DNA of 64,000 nt from Ralstonia pickettii. GTDB lineage: Bacteria > Pseudomonadota > Gammaproteobacteria > Burkholderiales > Burkholderiaceae. The notes beneath the pieces were generated by a model. That model was not told where the DNA came from and ran no database searches. It saw nothing but the letters and a program-made list of their open reading frames with translations. The stretch covers positions 372,001 to 436,000 of the forward strand of contig NZ_JFZG01000008.1 of NCBI RefSeq assembly GCF_000607165.1, given 5' to 3'. A program made the position numbers and the translations under genes. Shown piece after piece: positions 53,530 to 64,000 of the stretch (position 1 is its first letter; every line of letters begins with the position of its first letter).

Positions 53530-54678
53530 ATGAAGGTTTCGCGCGCATCCCGCATTGCACTCGCCGCAACGGCGCTGTTGGCAGGCACGGCATTCGCCCA
53601 GGTGAAGGTCGGCATCACGGTGTCCGCCACGGGGCCGGCCGCCTCGCTCGGCATTCCGGAAAAGAACACCGTGGCGCTGCTGCCCAAGGAAATCGCAGGG
53701 AAGAAGATCGAGTACATCGTGCTCGACGATGCGTCTGACACGACGACTGCCGTCAAGAACACGCGCAAGCTGATCACCGAAGACAAGGTCGACCTGGTGA
53801 TCGGCTCGACCGTCACGCCGAACTCGCTGGCGATGGTGGATGTGGTGGCCGAGAGCGAAACGCCGATGATCACCCTGGCCGCCTCGGCGCGAATCATCGA
53901 GCCGATGGACGCCAAGCGGGCGTGGGTGTTCAAGACGCCGCAAAACGATTCGCACATGGCGACCGCCATTGCCGAACACATGGGCAACCATGGCGTGAAG
54001 ACCGTCGCGCTGATCGGCTTTGCCGATGCCTATGGCGATTCGTGGGCGCAGGAGTTCGACAAGGTGGCGGGGCTGCGCAAGCTGAAGGTTGTTGCCAATG
54101 AGCGCTTTGCGCGCACCGATACGTCGGTGACGGGGCAGGTGCTGAAGATCATGTCGGCCAATCCAGACGCAGTGCTGATCGCAGGCTCGGGTACGCCGGC
54201 CGCGCTGCCGGAGCGGGCGCTCAAGGAGCGGGGCTACAAGGGCAAGCTGTATCAGACGCACGGCGTGGCGAACGCCGACTTCCTGCGAGTGTGCGGGAAG
54301 GACTGCGACGGCACCTTCCTGCCGGCAGGTCCGATCTTGGTTGCCGAGCAACTGCCCGACAGCAACCCGGTGAAGAAGCCGGCGCTGGCGTACAAGACGG
54401 CATATGAAAAGGCGTACGGCGGACAGGTCTCCACCTTCGGCGGACACATGTGGGATGCCGGGTTGTTGTTCACGCATGCGATGCCCGAGGCGCTGAAGAA
54501 AGGGCAACCTGGCACGCCGGCGTTCCGCAAGGGGCTGCGCGATGCGATGGAGACGACGACCAATCTGGCGATCTCGCACGGCGTGATGAACATGAATGCG
54601 AAGGATCACCTCGGGCTGGATCAGCGGGCGCGGGTGATGGTGGAGATCAAGGACGGGAAGTGGAAACTGCAGAACTGA
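53530..54678 (+). CDS. Orphan ABC transporter substrate-binding protein, branched-chain type
   Basis: 382 residues from ATG 53530, with AGGAGA upstream. Signal peptide MKVSRASRIALAATALLAGTAFA. The mature start QVKVGITVSATGPAASLGIPEK and SDTTTAVKNTRKLITEDKVDLVIGSTVTPNS match type-1 periplasmic-binding proteins that serve branched-chain or aromatic acid importers. No permease or ATPase is adjacent. It may feed a distant transporter or the liv system at 41.8-46.7 kb. A strong terminator follows. Confidence 0.9.
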   Translation: MKVSRASRIALAATALLAGTAFAQVKVGITVSATGPAASLGIPEKNTVALLPKEIAGKKIEYIVLDDASDTTTAVKNTRKLITEDKVDLVIGSTVTPNSLAMVDVVAESETPMITLAASARIIEPMDAKRAWVFKTPQNDSHMATAIAEHMGNHGVKTVALIGFADAYGDSWAQEFDKVAGLRKLKVVANERFARTDTSVTGQVLKIMSANPDAVLIAGSGTPAALPERALKERGYKGKLYQTHGVANADFLRVCGKDCDGTFLPAGPILVAEQLPDSNPVKKPALAYKTAYEKAYGGQVSTFGGHMWDAGLLFTHAMPEALKKGQPGTPAFRKGLRDAMETTTNLAISHGVMNMNAKDHLGLDQRARVMVEIKDGKWKLQN

Positions 54679-54705
54679 CGGCGTAGCCAACGTCATCGCT
54701 CCACG

Positions 54706-54741
54706 CAAAACGCACGGTTCGCGCCGTGCGTTTTGTTTTTT
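54706..54741 (+). terminator. Strong Rho-independent terminator
   Basis: A perfect 12-bp stem (54706-54717 and 54724-54735) with a 6-base loop and six Ts. It ends the substrate-binding protein transcript. Confidence 0.95.
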
Positions 54742-54970
54742 GCGGCTCAAGCGTTAGCGAGGGGTACCGGGCGATGCCGTGGTCTAGGCAACGCAGCCCG
54801 GATTTCGGCGAGGCCCGCGTCAGTCAGCTTCAGACCGGCCGCGCCGGCGATGTATCGCCTTCATCTCTATTTCCCCCGCACCGCCCCAGCTTGCCGGGCA
54901 GGCTTCGGGTCTTCATCGATTTTCTTCGTGCTCATTCGAGCAGCGAGGGCGGAACGTCAACCGATTGATG

Positions 54971-54986
54971 TGTTTCACGTGAAACA
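54971..54986. other. parS centromere site 1
   Basis: TGTTTCACGTGAAACA, identical to the universal chromosomal parS palindrome bound by ParB. It is one of three in the window, 40 bp from the second. Confidence 0.97.
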
Positions 54987-55010
54987 CAAACGTGGCCAAC
55001 AAGCGGTGCA

Positions 55011-55026
55011 TGTTTCACGTGAAACA
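55011..55026. other. parS centromere site 2
   Basis: An identical 16-bp parS palindrome. It lies about 65 bp before the mnmG -10 element, so ParB spreading could affect mnmG transcription (inference). Confidence 0.97.
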
Positions 55027-55089
55027 CGAAAAGCGGGCGAATTTTGTCTCGATTGCCGCATGGTCGAACTGCGGTGTAGCTGCGCGACT

Positions 55090-55095
55090 TATAAT
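55090..55095 (+). promoter_or_regulatory. mnmG promoter, perfect -10
   Basis: TATAAT lies 44 bp before the mnmG ATG. No good -35 is seen at 16-18 bp, so the promoter may need an activator or be weak. Confidence 0.5.
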
Positions 55096-55139
55096 TCCGC
55101 TTCTCCAAATTTTCGATGCCTCCATGCGAGGAGGAAGCC

Positions 55140-57089
55140 ATGCTGTATCCAACTGAATTCGATGTGATCGTGGTGGGCGGCGGACACGCCGGCACCGAGG
55201 CCGCCTTGGCGGCGGCGCGCATGGGTTGCCAGACCCTGCTGCTGACGCACAACATCGAGACACTGGGCCAGATGAGCTGCAATCCGTCCATCGGAGGCAT
55301 TGGCAAGGGCCATCTGGTCAAGGAAGTGGATGCGCTGGGCGGGGCCATGGCCATCGCAACGGATGAGGGCGGTATCCAATTCCGTATCCTCAATTCCAGC
55401 AAGGGGCCGGCCGTGCGTGCGACCCGTGCCCAGGCGGACCGCGTGCTATACAAGGCAGCCATCCGCCATCGGCTGGAAAACCAGCCGAACCTGATGCTGT
55501 TCCAGCAGGCTGTGGAAGATCTGCTGGTGGAAGGCGACCGTGTAGTCGGGGCGGTGACGCAGGTTGGCGTGCAGTTCCGTGCACGTGCCGTGGTGCTGAC
55601 GGCGGGGACGTTCCTCGATGGCAAGATCCATGTCGGGCTGAACAACTACACCGGCGGCCGCGCGGGGGACCCCGCCGCGGTGTCGCTGTCCGCGCGTCTG
55701 AAGGAATTGAAGCTGCCGCAAGGGCGCCTCAAGACCGGCACGCCGCCGCGTATTGACGGTCGCTCCATCAATTTTTCTGTGCTGGAAGAGCAACCGGGCG
55801 ATCTCGACCCGGTGCCGGTGTTCTCGTTCATGGGCCGCGCGGACATGCATCCGCGCCAAGTGCCGTGCTGGGTGACGCATACCAACGAGCGCACACACGA
55901 CATCATCCGTGCCGGGTTGGACCGCTCCCCGATGTACACGGGCGTGATCGAAGGGGTGGGGCCGCGCTATTGTCCGAGCATCGAAGACAAGATCCACCGC
56001 TTCGCCAGCAAGGATAGCCATCAGATTTTTCTGGAGCCGGAGGGCCTGGCGACCAACGAGTTTTACCCGAACGGCGTGTCGACCAGCCTGCCGTTTGATG
56101 TTCAGCTCGACTTGATCCACTCGATGCGCGGGCTGGAGAACGCCCACATCCTGCGCCCCGGTTACGCCATCGAGTACGACTACTTTGACCCGCGCGGGCT
56201 GAAGGCTTCGCTGGAATCCAAGGCGATTTCCGGCCTGTTTTTCGCCGGCCAGATCAACGGCACGACCGGTTACGAAGAGGCAGCAGCGCAAGGTCTGCTG
56301 GCGGGTATCAACGCCGGCCTGCAGGTGCAGGGCAAGGACGCCTGGACGCCGCGCCGCGACCAGGCTTATCTGGGCGTGCTCGTCGACGACCTCATCACCC
56401 GGGGCGTGACCGAGCCGTACCGCATGTTCACCAGCCGCGCTGAGTTTCGCCTGAGCCTGCGCGAAGACAACGCCGACATGCGCCTGACCGAAGTCGGCCG
56501 CACCTTAGGTGTGGTCGACGATGCGCGCTGGGATGCCTTCAACCGCAAGCGCGACGCTGTTTCACGTGAAACAGAGCGACTCAAGTCGACTTGGGTGAAC
56601 CCGGCCACGCTTCCGTTGGAAGACGCTGAGCCGGTCCTTGGGAAGGGGATCGAGCGCGAGTACGCGCTGGCCGACTTGCTGCGCCGCCCGAACGTGACGT
56701 ACGAAACGCTCATGGGCATGCAAGGCGGCAAGTACGCGCTTGAAGCCCCGTTGGCTGAAGATCCGTTGCTGGCCGAGCAGATCCGCGAGCAGGTCGAAAT
56801 CGGCATCAAATACCATGGCTACATCGCCCGGCAAGCCGATGAAGTCGAGCGTCTGGGGGCGAACGAGAACACTCGTCTGCCTGCGGATTTCGACTATTCA
56901 CAAGTGCGCGGTCTGTCGATCGAGGTGCAGCAGAAGCTGGCCAAACACAAGCCCGAGACCATCGGGCAGGCTTCGCGTATCTCCGGCGTCACGCCGGCCG
57001 CCGTGTCGCTGCTGCTCGTACACTTGAAGAAGGGCGTGTTGCGTGGCCAAGTGGGCCCTCGCACCGATTCCCAAGGCGAGGCAGCTTGA
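55140..57089 (+). CDS. mnmG: tRNA uridine 5-carboxymethylaminomethyl modification enzyme MnmG (GidA)
   Basis: 649 residues from ATG 55140, with a strong GAGGAGG ribosome site; the frame opens at 55116. The FAD-binding [17 protein letters not shown] is at the N terminus. [24 protein letters not shown] and the Cys-containing [16 protein letters not shown] are family signatures. With MnmE it modifies the wobble uridine of several tRNAs. The gene carries an internal parS (56558-56573) and overlaps rsmG by one base. Confidence 0.98.
   Translation: MLYPTEFDVIVVGGGHAGTEAALAAARMGCQTLLLTHNIETLGQMSCNPSIGGIGKGHLVKEVDALGGAMAIATDEGGIQFRILNSSKGPAVRATRAQADRVLYKAAIRHRLENQPNLMLFQQAVEDLLVEGDRVVGAVTQVGVQFRARAVVLTAGTFLDGKIHVGLNNYTGGRAGDPAAVSLSARLKELKLPQGRLKTGTPPRIDGRSINFSVLEEQPGDLDPVPVFSFMGRADMHPRQVPCWVTHTNERTHDIIRAGLDRSPMYTGVIEGVGPRYCPSIEDKIHRFASKDSHQIFLEPEGLATNEFYPNGVSTSLPFDVQLDLIHSMRGLENAHILRPGYAIEYDYFDPRGLKASLESKAISGLFFAGQINGTTGYEEAAAQGLLAGINAGLQVQGKDAWTPRRDQAYLGVLVDDLITRGVTEPYRMFTSRAEFRLSLREDNADMRLTEVGRTLGVVDDARWDAFNRKRDAVSRETERLKSTWVNPATLPLEDAEPVLGKGIEREYALADLLRRPNVTYETLMGMQGGKYALEAPLAEDPLLAEQIREQVEIGIKYHGYIARQADEVERLGANENTRLPADFDYSQVRGLSIEVQQKLAKHKPETIGQASRISGVTPAAVSLLLVHLKKGVLRGQVGPRTDSQGEAA
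56558..56573. other. parS centromere site 3, inside mnmG
   Basis: The same 16-bp palindrome lies within the mnmG coding region and encodes VSRET plus flanking bases in frame. The protein sequence and the centromere are maintained together at this point. Confidence 0.97.
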
Positions 57090-57757
57090 TGGCGGATGCA
57101 CTGACTGACGCCCGGGCAGAGCTGGAAGCCGGCGCCCGCGCGCTTGGCTTGTCGCTGGACAGCGCGCAAGTCGATCGCCTGCTGGCGTACCAAGGGCTGC
57201 TGGCCAAATGGAATCGCGTCTATAACCTGACCGCCATTCGCGACGCCGGCGACATGCTGACGCATCACTTGCTGGATTCGCTCTCGGCCGTGTCGCGCAT
57301 TGCTGAGCTGGCTCGCCGTGCTCAACCTGACGCACCGCGCGTGCTGGACGTCGGTTCGGGTGGCGGCCTGCCCGGTATTCCGTTGGCCATCGCTTATCCA
57401 GATGTGAGCGTCACGATGGTCGACATCGTGCAAAAGAAGACCGCCTTCCTGACACAGTGCCGAGCTGAGCTTGGCCTGACCAATGCCCAGTCGCATTGGG
57501 GCCACGTGGAAAAACTGGCTGATGCCACCGGCTACGGCGTCATCACCTCGCGCGCCTTCGCCGAGCTGGTGGATTTCGTGAATCTGGCTGGCCATCTGCT
57601 GGCCCCGGGCGGCCGCATGGTCGCCATGAAGGGTGTGCGCCCGGATGCCGAAATCGAGCGCCTGCCCGCCGGCTGGACCGTCGAAGCCATCGAACGCCTG
57701 ACCGTGCCGGGGCTGCCGGCCGAGCGTCACTTGGTCATCCTTGCGCCGTCGGCGTGA
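57089..57757 (+). CDS. rsmG: 16S rRNA (guanine-N7)-methyltransferase RsmG (GidB)
   Basis: 222 residues. The start ATG overlaps the mnmG stop. SAM-binding motif [17 protein letters not shown]. It methylates G527 of 16S rRNA; loss often gives low-level streptomycin resistance. The family arrangement mnmG-rsmG-parA-parB is preserved. Confidence 0.97.
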   Translation: MADALTDARAELEAGARALGLSLDSAQVDRLLAYQGLLAKWNRVYNLTAIRDAGDMLTHHLLDSLSAVSRIAELARRAQPDAPRVLDVGSGGGLPGIPLAIAYPDVSVTMVDIVQKKTAFLTQCRAELGLTNAQSHWGHVEKLADATGYGVITSRAFAELVDFVNLAGHLLAPGGRMVAMKGVRPDAEIERLPAGWTVEAIERLTVPGLPAERHLVILAPSA

Positions 57758-57794
57758 GCGAACGTTGTAGCGAGCCATTCACCGCAGAGGAGTC

Positions 57795-58583
57795 ATGTCG
57801 AATATTTTCGTGATCGCCAACCAGAAGGGTGGGGTCGGCAAGACCACCACCACGGTGAATCTTGCGGCCGGTTTGGCCGCGCAAGGGCAGCGCGTGCTGC
57901 TGGTCGACCTCGACCCGCAGGGCAACGCCTCGATGGGCTCGGGCATTGACAAGCACACGCTCGAATTCAGCGTCTACCAAGTGCTTGTTGGGCTGGCGAC
58001 GATTCCGCAGGCGCGCCAGCGCTCCGAGGCCGGGCGCTATGACGTGTTGCCCGCAAACCGCGACCTGGCCGGCGCCGAAGTCGAGCTGGTCGATCTAGAG
58101 CATCGCGAAAACCGCCTCAAGCTTGCGCTCACCGAGGTAGAAGCCGACTACGACTTCGTCCTTATCGATTGCCCGCCGTCGCTGTCGCTGCTCACGCTCA
58201 ACGGCCTGTGTGCCGCGCACGGCGTCGTCGTGCCGATGCAGTGCGAGTACTTTGCGCTCGAAGGCCTGTCGGATCTGGTGAACACCATCAAGCAGGTGCA
58301 CGCCAACCTGAACCGCGAGCTCAAGGTGATCGGTCTGTTGCGTGTGATGTTCGACCCGCGCGTGACGTTGCAGCAGCAGGTATCGGCGCAGCTCGAATCG
58401 CATTTCGGCGACAAGGTGTTCAAGACGGTCATTCCGCGCAACGTGCGTCTGGCCGAAGCGCCGTCGTACGGCATGCCGGGCGTGGCGTTTGACGTGGCAT
58501 CGAAAGGTGCCAGGGCCTATCTGGATTTCGGCGCCGAGATGATCGCGCGCGTGCGGCAGATGGCGGCCGAGATGCCGGCCTGA
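57795..58583 (+). CDS. parA: Chromosome partitioning ATPase ParA (Soj)
   Basis: 262 residues. Deviant Walker [10 protein letters not shown] at residues 11-19, DLDPQGNAS in Walker A', and VLIDCPPSLSLLTLNGLCAA with the Walker B Asp. No N-terminal DNA-binding extension, so it is chromosomal type Ib. It forms a DNA-bound gradient that pulls ParB-parS complexes. Ribosome site GAGGAG. It lies 37 bp after rsmG and 17 bp before parB. Confidence 0.98.
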   Translation: MSNIFVIANQKGGVGKTTTTVNLAAGLAAQGQRVLLVDLDPQGNASMGSGIDKHTLEFSVYQVLVGLATIPQARQRSEAGRYDVLPANRDLAGAEVELVDLEHRENRLKLALTEVEADYDFVLIDCPPSLSLLTLNGLCAAHGVVVPMQCEYFALEGLSDLVNTIKQVHANLNRELKVIGLLRVMFDPRVTLQQQVSAQLESHFGDKVFKTVIPRNVRLAEAPSYGMPGVAFDVASKGARAYLDFGAEMIARVRQMAAEMPA

Positions 58584-58600
58584 GCGGTAAGAGGAACAAC

Positions 58601-59512
58601 ATGAGCACGATGAAGAAAAAGGGACTGGGCCGAGGCCTCGAAGCGCTGCTCGGCAGTCCCGCCGAGATTGTCGAAGCTGCCAAGCAAGAGGGCGCGCCCA
58701 CTGTGCTGAAGCTGGAGCAGATGCAGCCCGGCAAATATCAGCCGCGCACGCGCATGGATGAAGGCGCGCTGCAGGAACTCGCCGCGAGCATCCGCGCGCA
58801 GGGCCTGATGCAGCCGATTCTGGTGCGCAAGGTGGAGTCCGACGGCACCAAGCCCAAGTACGAAATCATCGCGGGTGAACGCCGCTTCCGCGCATCGCGC
58901 CTTGCGGGCCTGACCGAAGTGCCCGTGCTCGTGAAGGACGTGCCGGATGAATCGGCCGCCGCCATGGCGCTGATCGAAAACATCCAGCGCGAAGATCTGA
59001 ACCCGCTGGAAGAGGCGCAAGGCATCGCGCGCCTGGTGCGTGAATTCCAGTTCACACATGAGCAAGCGGCGGAATCGGTGGGGCGTTCGCGCAGTGCGGT
59101 GTCGAACCTGCTACGCCTACTGAATCTCGCCCAGCCCGTGCAGACCATGCTGATGGCCGGCGACCTGGATATGGGCCACGCCCGTGCGTTGCTCGCCGTT
59201 GATGGTGCTACGCAAATCACATTGGCCAACCAGATCGTCAACAAGCGCCTGTCGGTCCGAGAGACGGAAAAACTGGTGGCGTTGACGCTCAAGCCGTTTG
59301 AGCTGAAGTCACTGAAGCAGAAGGGCGGCCACCAAGGCGGCCGTGACGTCGCGCGCCTGGAAGAGGAATTGGCTGATCAACTGGGCCTGGGTGTACAGAT
59401 CAAGCTGGCAGCGAAGGGCCGTGGTCAGTTGACCGTGCAGTTCAGCAGTCTCGACGAGTTCGACGGGTTGCTGGCGCGCCTGCGTCCCGATGGCGACGAA
59501 GAGGCTGCCTAA
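58601..59512 (+). CDS. parB: ParB/Spo0J centromere-binding protein
   Basis: 303 residues. The ParB CTPase domain contains IIAGERRFRASRLAG and the helix-turn-helix is FTHEQAAESVGRSRSAVSNLLRLLNL. The C-terminal dimerisation region follows (VQFSSLDEFDGLLARL). It loads at the nearby parS sites and spreads along DNA. The N terminus starts MSTMKKKGLGRGLEALLG, which in the family contacts ParA. Confidence 0.98.
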   Translation: MSTMKKKGLGRGLEALLGSPAEIVEAAKQEGAPTVLKLEQMQPGKYQPRTRMDEGALQELAASIRAQGLMQPILVRKVESDGTKPKYEIIAGERRFRASRLAGLTEVPVLVKDVPDESAAAMALIENIQREDLNPLEEAQGIARLVREFQFTHEQAAESVGRSRSAVSNLLRLLNLAQPVQTMLMAGDLDMGHARALLAVDGATQITLANQIVNKRLSVRETEKLVALTLKPFELKSLKQKGGHQGGRDVARLEEELADQLGLGVQIKLAAKGRGQLTVQFSSLDEFDGLLARLRPDGDEEAA

Positions 59513-59843
59513 ATTTCGCCTGCGGCAGTTTGACGCATGTACGTGGAGCTGGCGTCGTTGCGCCATTTGTGGGCAGCCATTTGGCACGGAATTGGTGCGA
59601 TTACCTCGCGCGTCATCGACGCTGAGTGTCGCCAGCACCATCATGGAATCAACGGGGTGCCGCTCCATCAGGCGGGTTCGGTGCCCCGGCAACAGCACCG
59701 CATTGCGCGCACCGCATGGAACGCGCCAGCGCGGAGTGCTGTCGAAGGCGCCCGCACGAGCGTTCGCTTGCGCGTTGACTGGCGAACGCCATGTCCCGTA
59801 AAATCGTGCGGTTTTAAATCCGCCTGACCCAAAGCGGTGCGGC
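59513..59843. other. 331-bp gap between parB and the atp operon
   Basis: Short open frames here show no recognisable family and look like noise. The right end contains the atp promoter (59775-59804). Nothing else was recognised. Confidence 0.55.
59775..59804 (+). promoter_or_regulatory. Probable sigma-70 promoter of the atp operon
   Basis: TTGACT (59775-59780), an 18-bp spacer and TAAAAT (59799-59804). The -10 ends 39 bp before the atpI ATG. Good match to the consensus. Confidence 0.75.
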
Positions 59844-60413
59844 ATGATGAAAGCACATTCTTCCATGCAGCCAGCCGACCGGCAACGGCCCGATTCTTAC
59901 GCTTCGTTGAACGCCGCCCGGCCTGCGTCGGTGCAGGACCCGAAGCTCGATAGTTGGGACGATGAGGAGAAGGCGGAGCCGCCGGTGCATGTGCTGTCCC
60001 ATGACGAGGCGGTCGCCCTGTTCGGTGAGCAGGCGCTGCAGGCCTCGCGTATCACGCCCTTTTCCATCGTGCTCGGCCAGGTGGCCATCACACTGTTGTG
60101 TGCGCTCGCTTGGTATGTCGGCAGTTGGTTCACGGGCATGGGCGCTGCGTCAGCGGGCGAGGCTGCGCTTTCTGCTCTATTGGGTGGCGGCGTGTGCGTG
60201 GTGCCTTCGGCATGGTTCGCGATGCGGCTGTCGACGGCCAAGGGGTTCGAATCCATCGCCCGTCTTGTGGTGGGCGAAGCGATCAAGGTGCTTGGCACGG
60301 TCGCGCTGCTGGTGATCGTGGTGGTTGTCTTCAAGGGCCTGCATTGGCCGCCCTTGCTGATCACCCTGATCCTGGCACTCAAGATGTATTGGGTCGGTCT
60401 CGCGCTGCGATAG
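59844..60413 (+). CDS. atpI: ATP synthase subunit I (AtpI)
   Basis: 189 residues with four hydrophobic segments (ITPFSIVLGQVAITLLCALAWYVG, AALSALLGGGVCVVPSAWFAM, GEAIKVLGTVALLVIVVVVF, LLITLILALKMYWVGLALR). AtpI is thought to help assemble the c-ring. The first 70 residues form a hydrophilic extension (MQPADRQRPDSYASLNAARP, EEKAEPPVHV) that makes it longer than most AtpI. ATG 59844 or 59847. First gene of the atp cluster. Confidence 0.9.
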   Translation: MMKAHSSMQPADRQRPDSYASLNAARPASVQDPKLDSWDDEEKAEPPVHVLSHDEAVALFGEQALQASRITPFSIVLGQVAITLLCALAWYVGSWFTGMGAASAGEAALSALLGGGVCVVPSAWFAMRLSTAKGFESIARLVVGEAIKVLGTVALLVIVVVVFKGLHWPPLLITLILALKMYWVGLALR

Positions 60414-60639
60414 CGCGTTGAGTCGGCTCCAGCCCACCGCGACACGGCGGGCACACTGGACGTGTTGGCATGTAGCGGGAACCTGAGGCAGGAGAAGCCC
60501 CGGTTCATTGCGCTGACACTCCGCAAGAATAAGGTGGCGCGTTCCGGCCGCGTGCAGTCCGCGATCTCCAGGAGGAACCTGGTTGAATCGGGCGCGAGTC
60601 GGAACGGGTCACGAAGAATGTTTCGCAATATTGGACTGA

Positions 60640-61527
<888 letters not shown>

Positions 61528-61598
61528 GTAGTTGCGGTTCAGGTTCTCCGGTTCCGTTTGATTTTTCCAAGTTCTCAAGTTCTTAGTCTTTCACGTAA

Positions 61599-61877
<279 letters not shown>

Positions 61878-61983
61878 TTCTTTTCGGTCTGCATGATGCC
61901 GGAGGCGGCCTGGGTGAACGCTACGCGTGACCCTCGCCGCTTCGTGCATTGATCCGTAGTCTCAATACCGAAAGGAACACACC

Positions 61984-62454
61984 ATGAACCTGAACGCCAC
62001 ACTCGTCGCGCAGATGGTCGTGTTCTTCATCCTGTGGTGGGTTGTTGCCAAATTCATTTGGCCGCCCCTGGTGAAGGCGCTCGACGAACGCGCGAAGAAA
62101 ATCGCCGATGGCCTGGCCGCTGCCGATAAGGGCAAGGCTGAGCTGGAGCTGGCCAACAAGCGGGTCGACCAGGCACTGACCGAAGCGCGCAATGAAGGCG
62201 CGCAACGCATCGCGGACGCTGAAAAGCGCGCCCAGATGAGCGCCGACGAGATCAAGCAAAACGCCCAGGCCGAAGCCGCGCGCATCATCGCGCAAGCCAA
62301 GGCAGAAGCCGAGCAGCAAACCGTGCGCGCGCGTGAATCGCTGCGTGACCAGGTTGCTGTGCTGGCCGTCAAGGGTGCCGAGCAGATCCTCAAGCGTGAA
62401 GTCAATGCGCAGGTCCACACCGATCTGCTCAATCAACTCAAGGCTGAGCTGTAA
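61984..62454 (+). CDS. atpF: F1Fo ATP synthase subunit b (AtpF)
   Basis: 156 residues. One N-terminal membrane segment ([19 protein letters not shown]), then a long charged coiled coil rich in Ala, Glu and Lys. It forms the peripheral stalk that holds F1 to Fo. Confidence 0.97.
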   Translation: MNLNATLVAQMVVFFILWWVVAKFIWPPLVKALDERAKKIADGLAAADKGKAELELANKRVDQALTEARNEGAQRIADAEKRAQMSADEIKQNAQAEAARIIAQAKAEAEQQTVRARESLRDQVAVLAVKGAEQILKREVNAQVHTDLLNQLKAEL

Positions 62455-62456
62455 TC

Positions 62457-62993
62457 ATGGCAGAACTCGCAACCGTTGCCCGTCCGTACGCAGAGGCGCT
62501 GTTCCGCGTGGCGAAGGCCGGCAATCTGGGTGCATGGTCTGAGCTCGTGTCGGAGATGGGGCAAATTGCCGCCGTGCCCGACATGAAGGCAGTCGCCGAT
62601 GATCCGAAGCTCTCCAAAGCCGATGTGGCGGGGATCTTCCTGTCGGCGCTGAAATCTCCGGTTTCGCATGAGGCGAAGGAACTGGTTGGCCTGCTGGTGG
62701 CCAACAAGCGTCTGTCGCTGCTGCCGGAAATTGCCGCGCAATTCCATGTGCTGCGGAATGCCAGCGAAGGCGCCGCCGACGTCGAGATCACCAGTGCGTT
62801 CCCGCTTGAGGGCGCGCCCCTGACCGAACTGGTCGCCACGCTCGAACGCAAGTTCGGCAAGAAGCTGCAGGCTCACGTGAGCGTCGATCCTTCGTTGATC
62901 GGCGGCGTGCGTGTGCAGATTGGCGACGAAGTGCTCGACACCTCGGTGCGCGCGCGCCTGACGCAGATGCAGTCTGCGCTGACCGCCGCGTAA
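62457..62993 (+). CDS. atpH: F1Fo ATP synthase subunit delta (AtpH)
   Basis: 178 residues. [17 protein letters not shown] is the signature start and [28 protein letters not shown] the conserved end. It links the peripheral stalk to the top of F1. It follows atpF by 2 bp. Confidence 0.97.
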   Translation: MAELATVARPYAEALFRVAKAGNLGAWSELVSEMGQIAAVPDMKAVADDPKLSKADVAGIFLSALKSPVSHEAKELVGLLVANKRLSLLPEIAAQFHVLRNASEGAADVEITSAFPLEGAPLTELVATLERKFGKKLQAHVSVDPSLIGGVRVQIGDEVLDTSVRARLTQMQSALTAA

Positions 62994-63066
62994 TGCTGTT
63001 TCGCGAGGCGCCGATGCAATCGACGATATCGCGCCCGCAGACAGATTGAAGAATTAGGAGCATTCG

Positions 63067-64000
63067 ATGCAACTGAACCCCTCCGAGATCAGCGACCTGA
63101 TCAAGACCCGTATCGAGGGCTTGAAGGCTGGCGCTGACGCAAAGAACACCGGCACGGTCATTTCCGTGACGGACGGTATCTGCCGCATTCATGGCCTGTC
63201 GGGCGTGATGCAAGGCGAAATGCTGGAATTTCCGGGCAACACGTTCGGCCTCGCGCTGAACCTCGAGCGCGACTCTGTCGGCGCTGTGGTGCTGGGTGAA
63301 TACGAGCACATTTCCGAAGGCGACGAAGTCAAGTGCACGGGCCGCATTCTGGAAGTGCCGGTTGGCCCGGAACTGCTGGGCCGCGTGGTCAACGCACTGG
63401 GTCAGCCGATCGACGGCAAGGGCCCGATCAACGCCAAGAAGACGGACGTGATCGAAAAGGTCGCTCCGGGCGTGATCGCACGTCAATCGGTGAGCCAGCC
63501 GGTGCAGACCGGTCTGAAGTCGATCGACGCAATGGTGCCGATCGGCCGTGGCCAGCGTGAGCTGATCATTGGCGACCGTCAGACCGGCAAGACCGCTGTG
63601 GCAGTCGACGCCATCATCAACCAGAAGGGCAAGGGCATCTTCTGCGTGTACGTGGCAATCGGCCAGAAGGCTTCGACGATCGCCAACGTGGTGCGCAAGC
63701 TCGAAGAGCACGGCGCGCTGGACTACACGATCGTGGTGGCTGCTGCCGCTTCCGACTCGGCTGCCATGCAGTACCTGTCGGCCTACGCCGGCTGCACGAT
63801 GGGCGAATACTTCCGCGACCGCGGCGAAGACGCCCTGATCGTGTATGACGATCTGACCAAGCAAGCTTGGGCGTACCGCCAGGTTTCGCTGCTGCTGCGC
63901 CGTCCGCCTGGCCGTGAAGCTTACCCGGGCGACGTGTTCTATCTGCACTCGCGTCTGCTGGAGCGTGCTGCACGTGTGAACGCCGAGCACATCGAGAAGA
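63067..64000 (+). CDS. atpA: F1Fo ATP synthase subunit alpha (AtpA), N-terminal part
   Basis: 311 codons of atpA, cut by the window edge. Start [18 protein letters not shown]. Walker [10 protein letters not shown] lies near residue 170, and [35 protein letters not shown] follows. Non-catalytic nucleotide-binding subunit of F1. Confidence 0.98.
   Translation, partial: MQLNPSEISDLIKTRIEGLKAGADAKNTGTVISVTDGICRIHGLSGVMQGEMLEFPGNTFGLALNLERDSVGAVVLGEYEHISEGDEVKCTGRILEVPVGPELLGRVVNALGQPIDGKGPINAKKTDVIEKVAPGVIARQSVSQPVQTGLKSIDAMVPIGRGQRELIIGDRQTGKTAVAVDAIINQKGKGIFCVYVAIGQKASTIANVVRKLEEHGALDYTIVVAAAASDSAAMQYLSAYAGCTMGEYFRDRGEDALIVYDDLTKQAWAYRQVSLLLRRPPGREAYPGDVFYLHSRLLERAARVNAEHIEK

Larger units (their letters stand above)
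54742..55139. other. Gene-free stretch upstream of mnmG carrying parS sites
   Basis: About 400 bp with no convincing gene. It contains two parS sites (54971-54986 and 55011-55026), the mnmG promoter and its ribosome site. The first 200 bp show nothing recognised. Confidence 0.6.

Noticed and set aside
54840-55167. Short frame reading through the parS sites upstream of mnmG
   Set aside because: Composition not gene-like, crosses parS and the mnmG promoter and start, no family recognised.
59537-59827. 96-residue frame between parB and atpI
   Set aside because: Overlaps the atp promoter, has no recognisable family and no ribosome site.
62788-63990. 400-residue minus-strand frame over atpH and atpA
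   Set aside because: Antisense to conserved ATP synthase genes.

Overview
The window is a high-GC stretch of main chromosome from a betaproteobacterium of the Burkholderiaceae, most likely Ralstonia. Supporting evidence is the mnmG-rsmG-parA-parB-atpIBEFHA order, three perfect chromosomal parS sites, proteins typical of the group, and a type III effector gene of the HopX/RipE1 family behind a canonical hrpII (TTCG-N16-TTCG) promoter. That last point suggests the Ralstonia solanacearum species complex or a relative that has an Hrp secretion system. No hrp/hrc genes, tRNA, rRNA, CRISPR array or intact insertion sequence was seen.

Layout. 1-3.7 kb: partial DUF4382 lipoprotein, a chrB-chrA chromate-resistance pair and an exported dienelactone-hydrolase-like enzyme. 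3.7-8.5 kb: an AT-rich gap, a 1091-residue autotransporter behind a perfect 14-bp hairpin, and a PL5 alginate-lyase-like protein. 8.6-12 kb: a two-gene NitT/TauT-type ABC importer whose genes are separated by a 123-bp imperfect palindrome. 12.2-15 kb: acyP, ppk2 and the effector. 15-20.6 kb: rlmJ, a permuted class III CoA-transferase divergent from an HTH-citrate synthase fusion, and minCDE. 20.7-26.8 kb: a probably phosphate-regulated 5'-nucleotidase with a Sel1 protein, a ketopantoate-reductase/class II aldolase pair and a DUF2272 lipoprotein.

26.8-31 kb: HU and a SET-domain methyltransferase flank a 633-bp gap holding three perfect DnaA boxes. A two-component system and a DUF3717 protein follow. 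31-35.8 kb: phenylalanine hydroxylase genes phhA and phhB with a divergent Lrp-type regulator, a YhhN membrane protein, an ornithine-cyclodeaminase-like enzyme and OmpW. 35.8-38.9 kb: a copper island (copZ divergent from copA-cueR) with two CueR-type promoters. 39-41.6 kb: an alpha/beta hydrolase and a GMC oxidoreductase. 41.8-46.7 kb: a complete branched-chain-amino-acid-type ABC importer. 46.9-54.7 kb: small enzymes and regulators in divergent or convergent pairs, two of them LysR-controlled, plus an orphan periplasmic binding protein.

54.9-64 kb: the replication-linked core, with parS sites, mnmG, rsmG, parA, parB and the atp operon, cut off within atpA. ParA and ParB act on the parS sites next to and inside mnmG to segregate the chromosome. 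The atp genes build F1Fo ATP synthase.

The most notable signals are the effector with its full HrpB-type promoter, the HU/SET/DnaA-box locus, the parS site inside the mnmG coding region, the long palindrome inside the ABC operon, and the triple 11-bp direct repeat upstream of the nucleotidase. All function calls come from reading motifs by eye; no database search was run.
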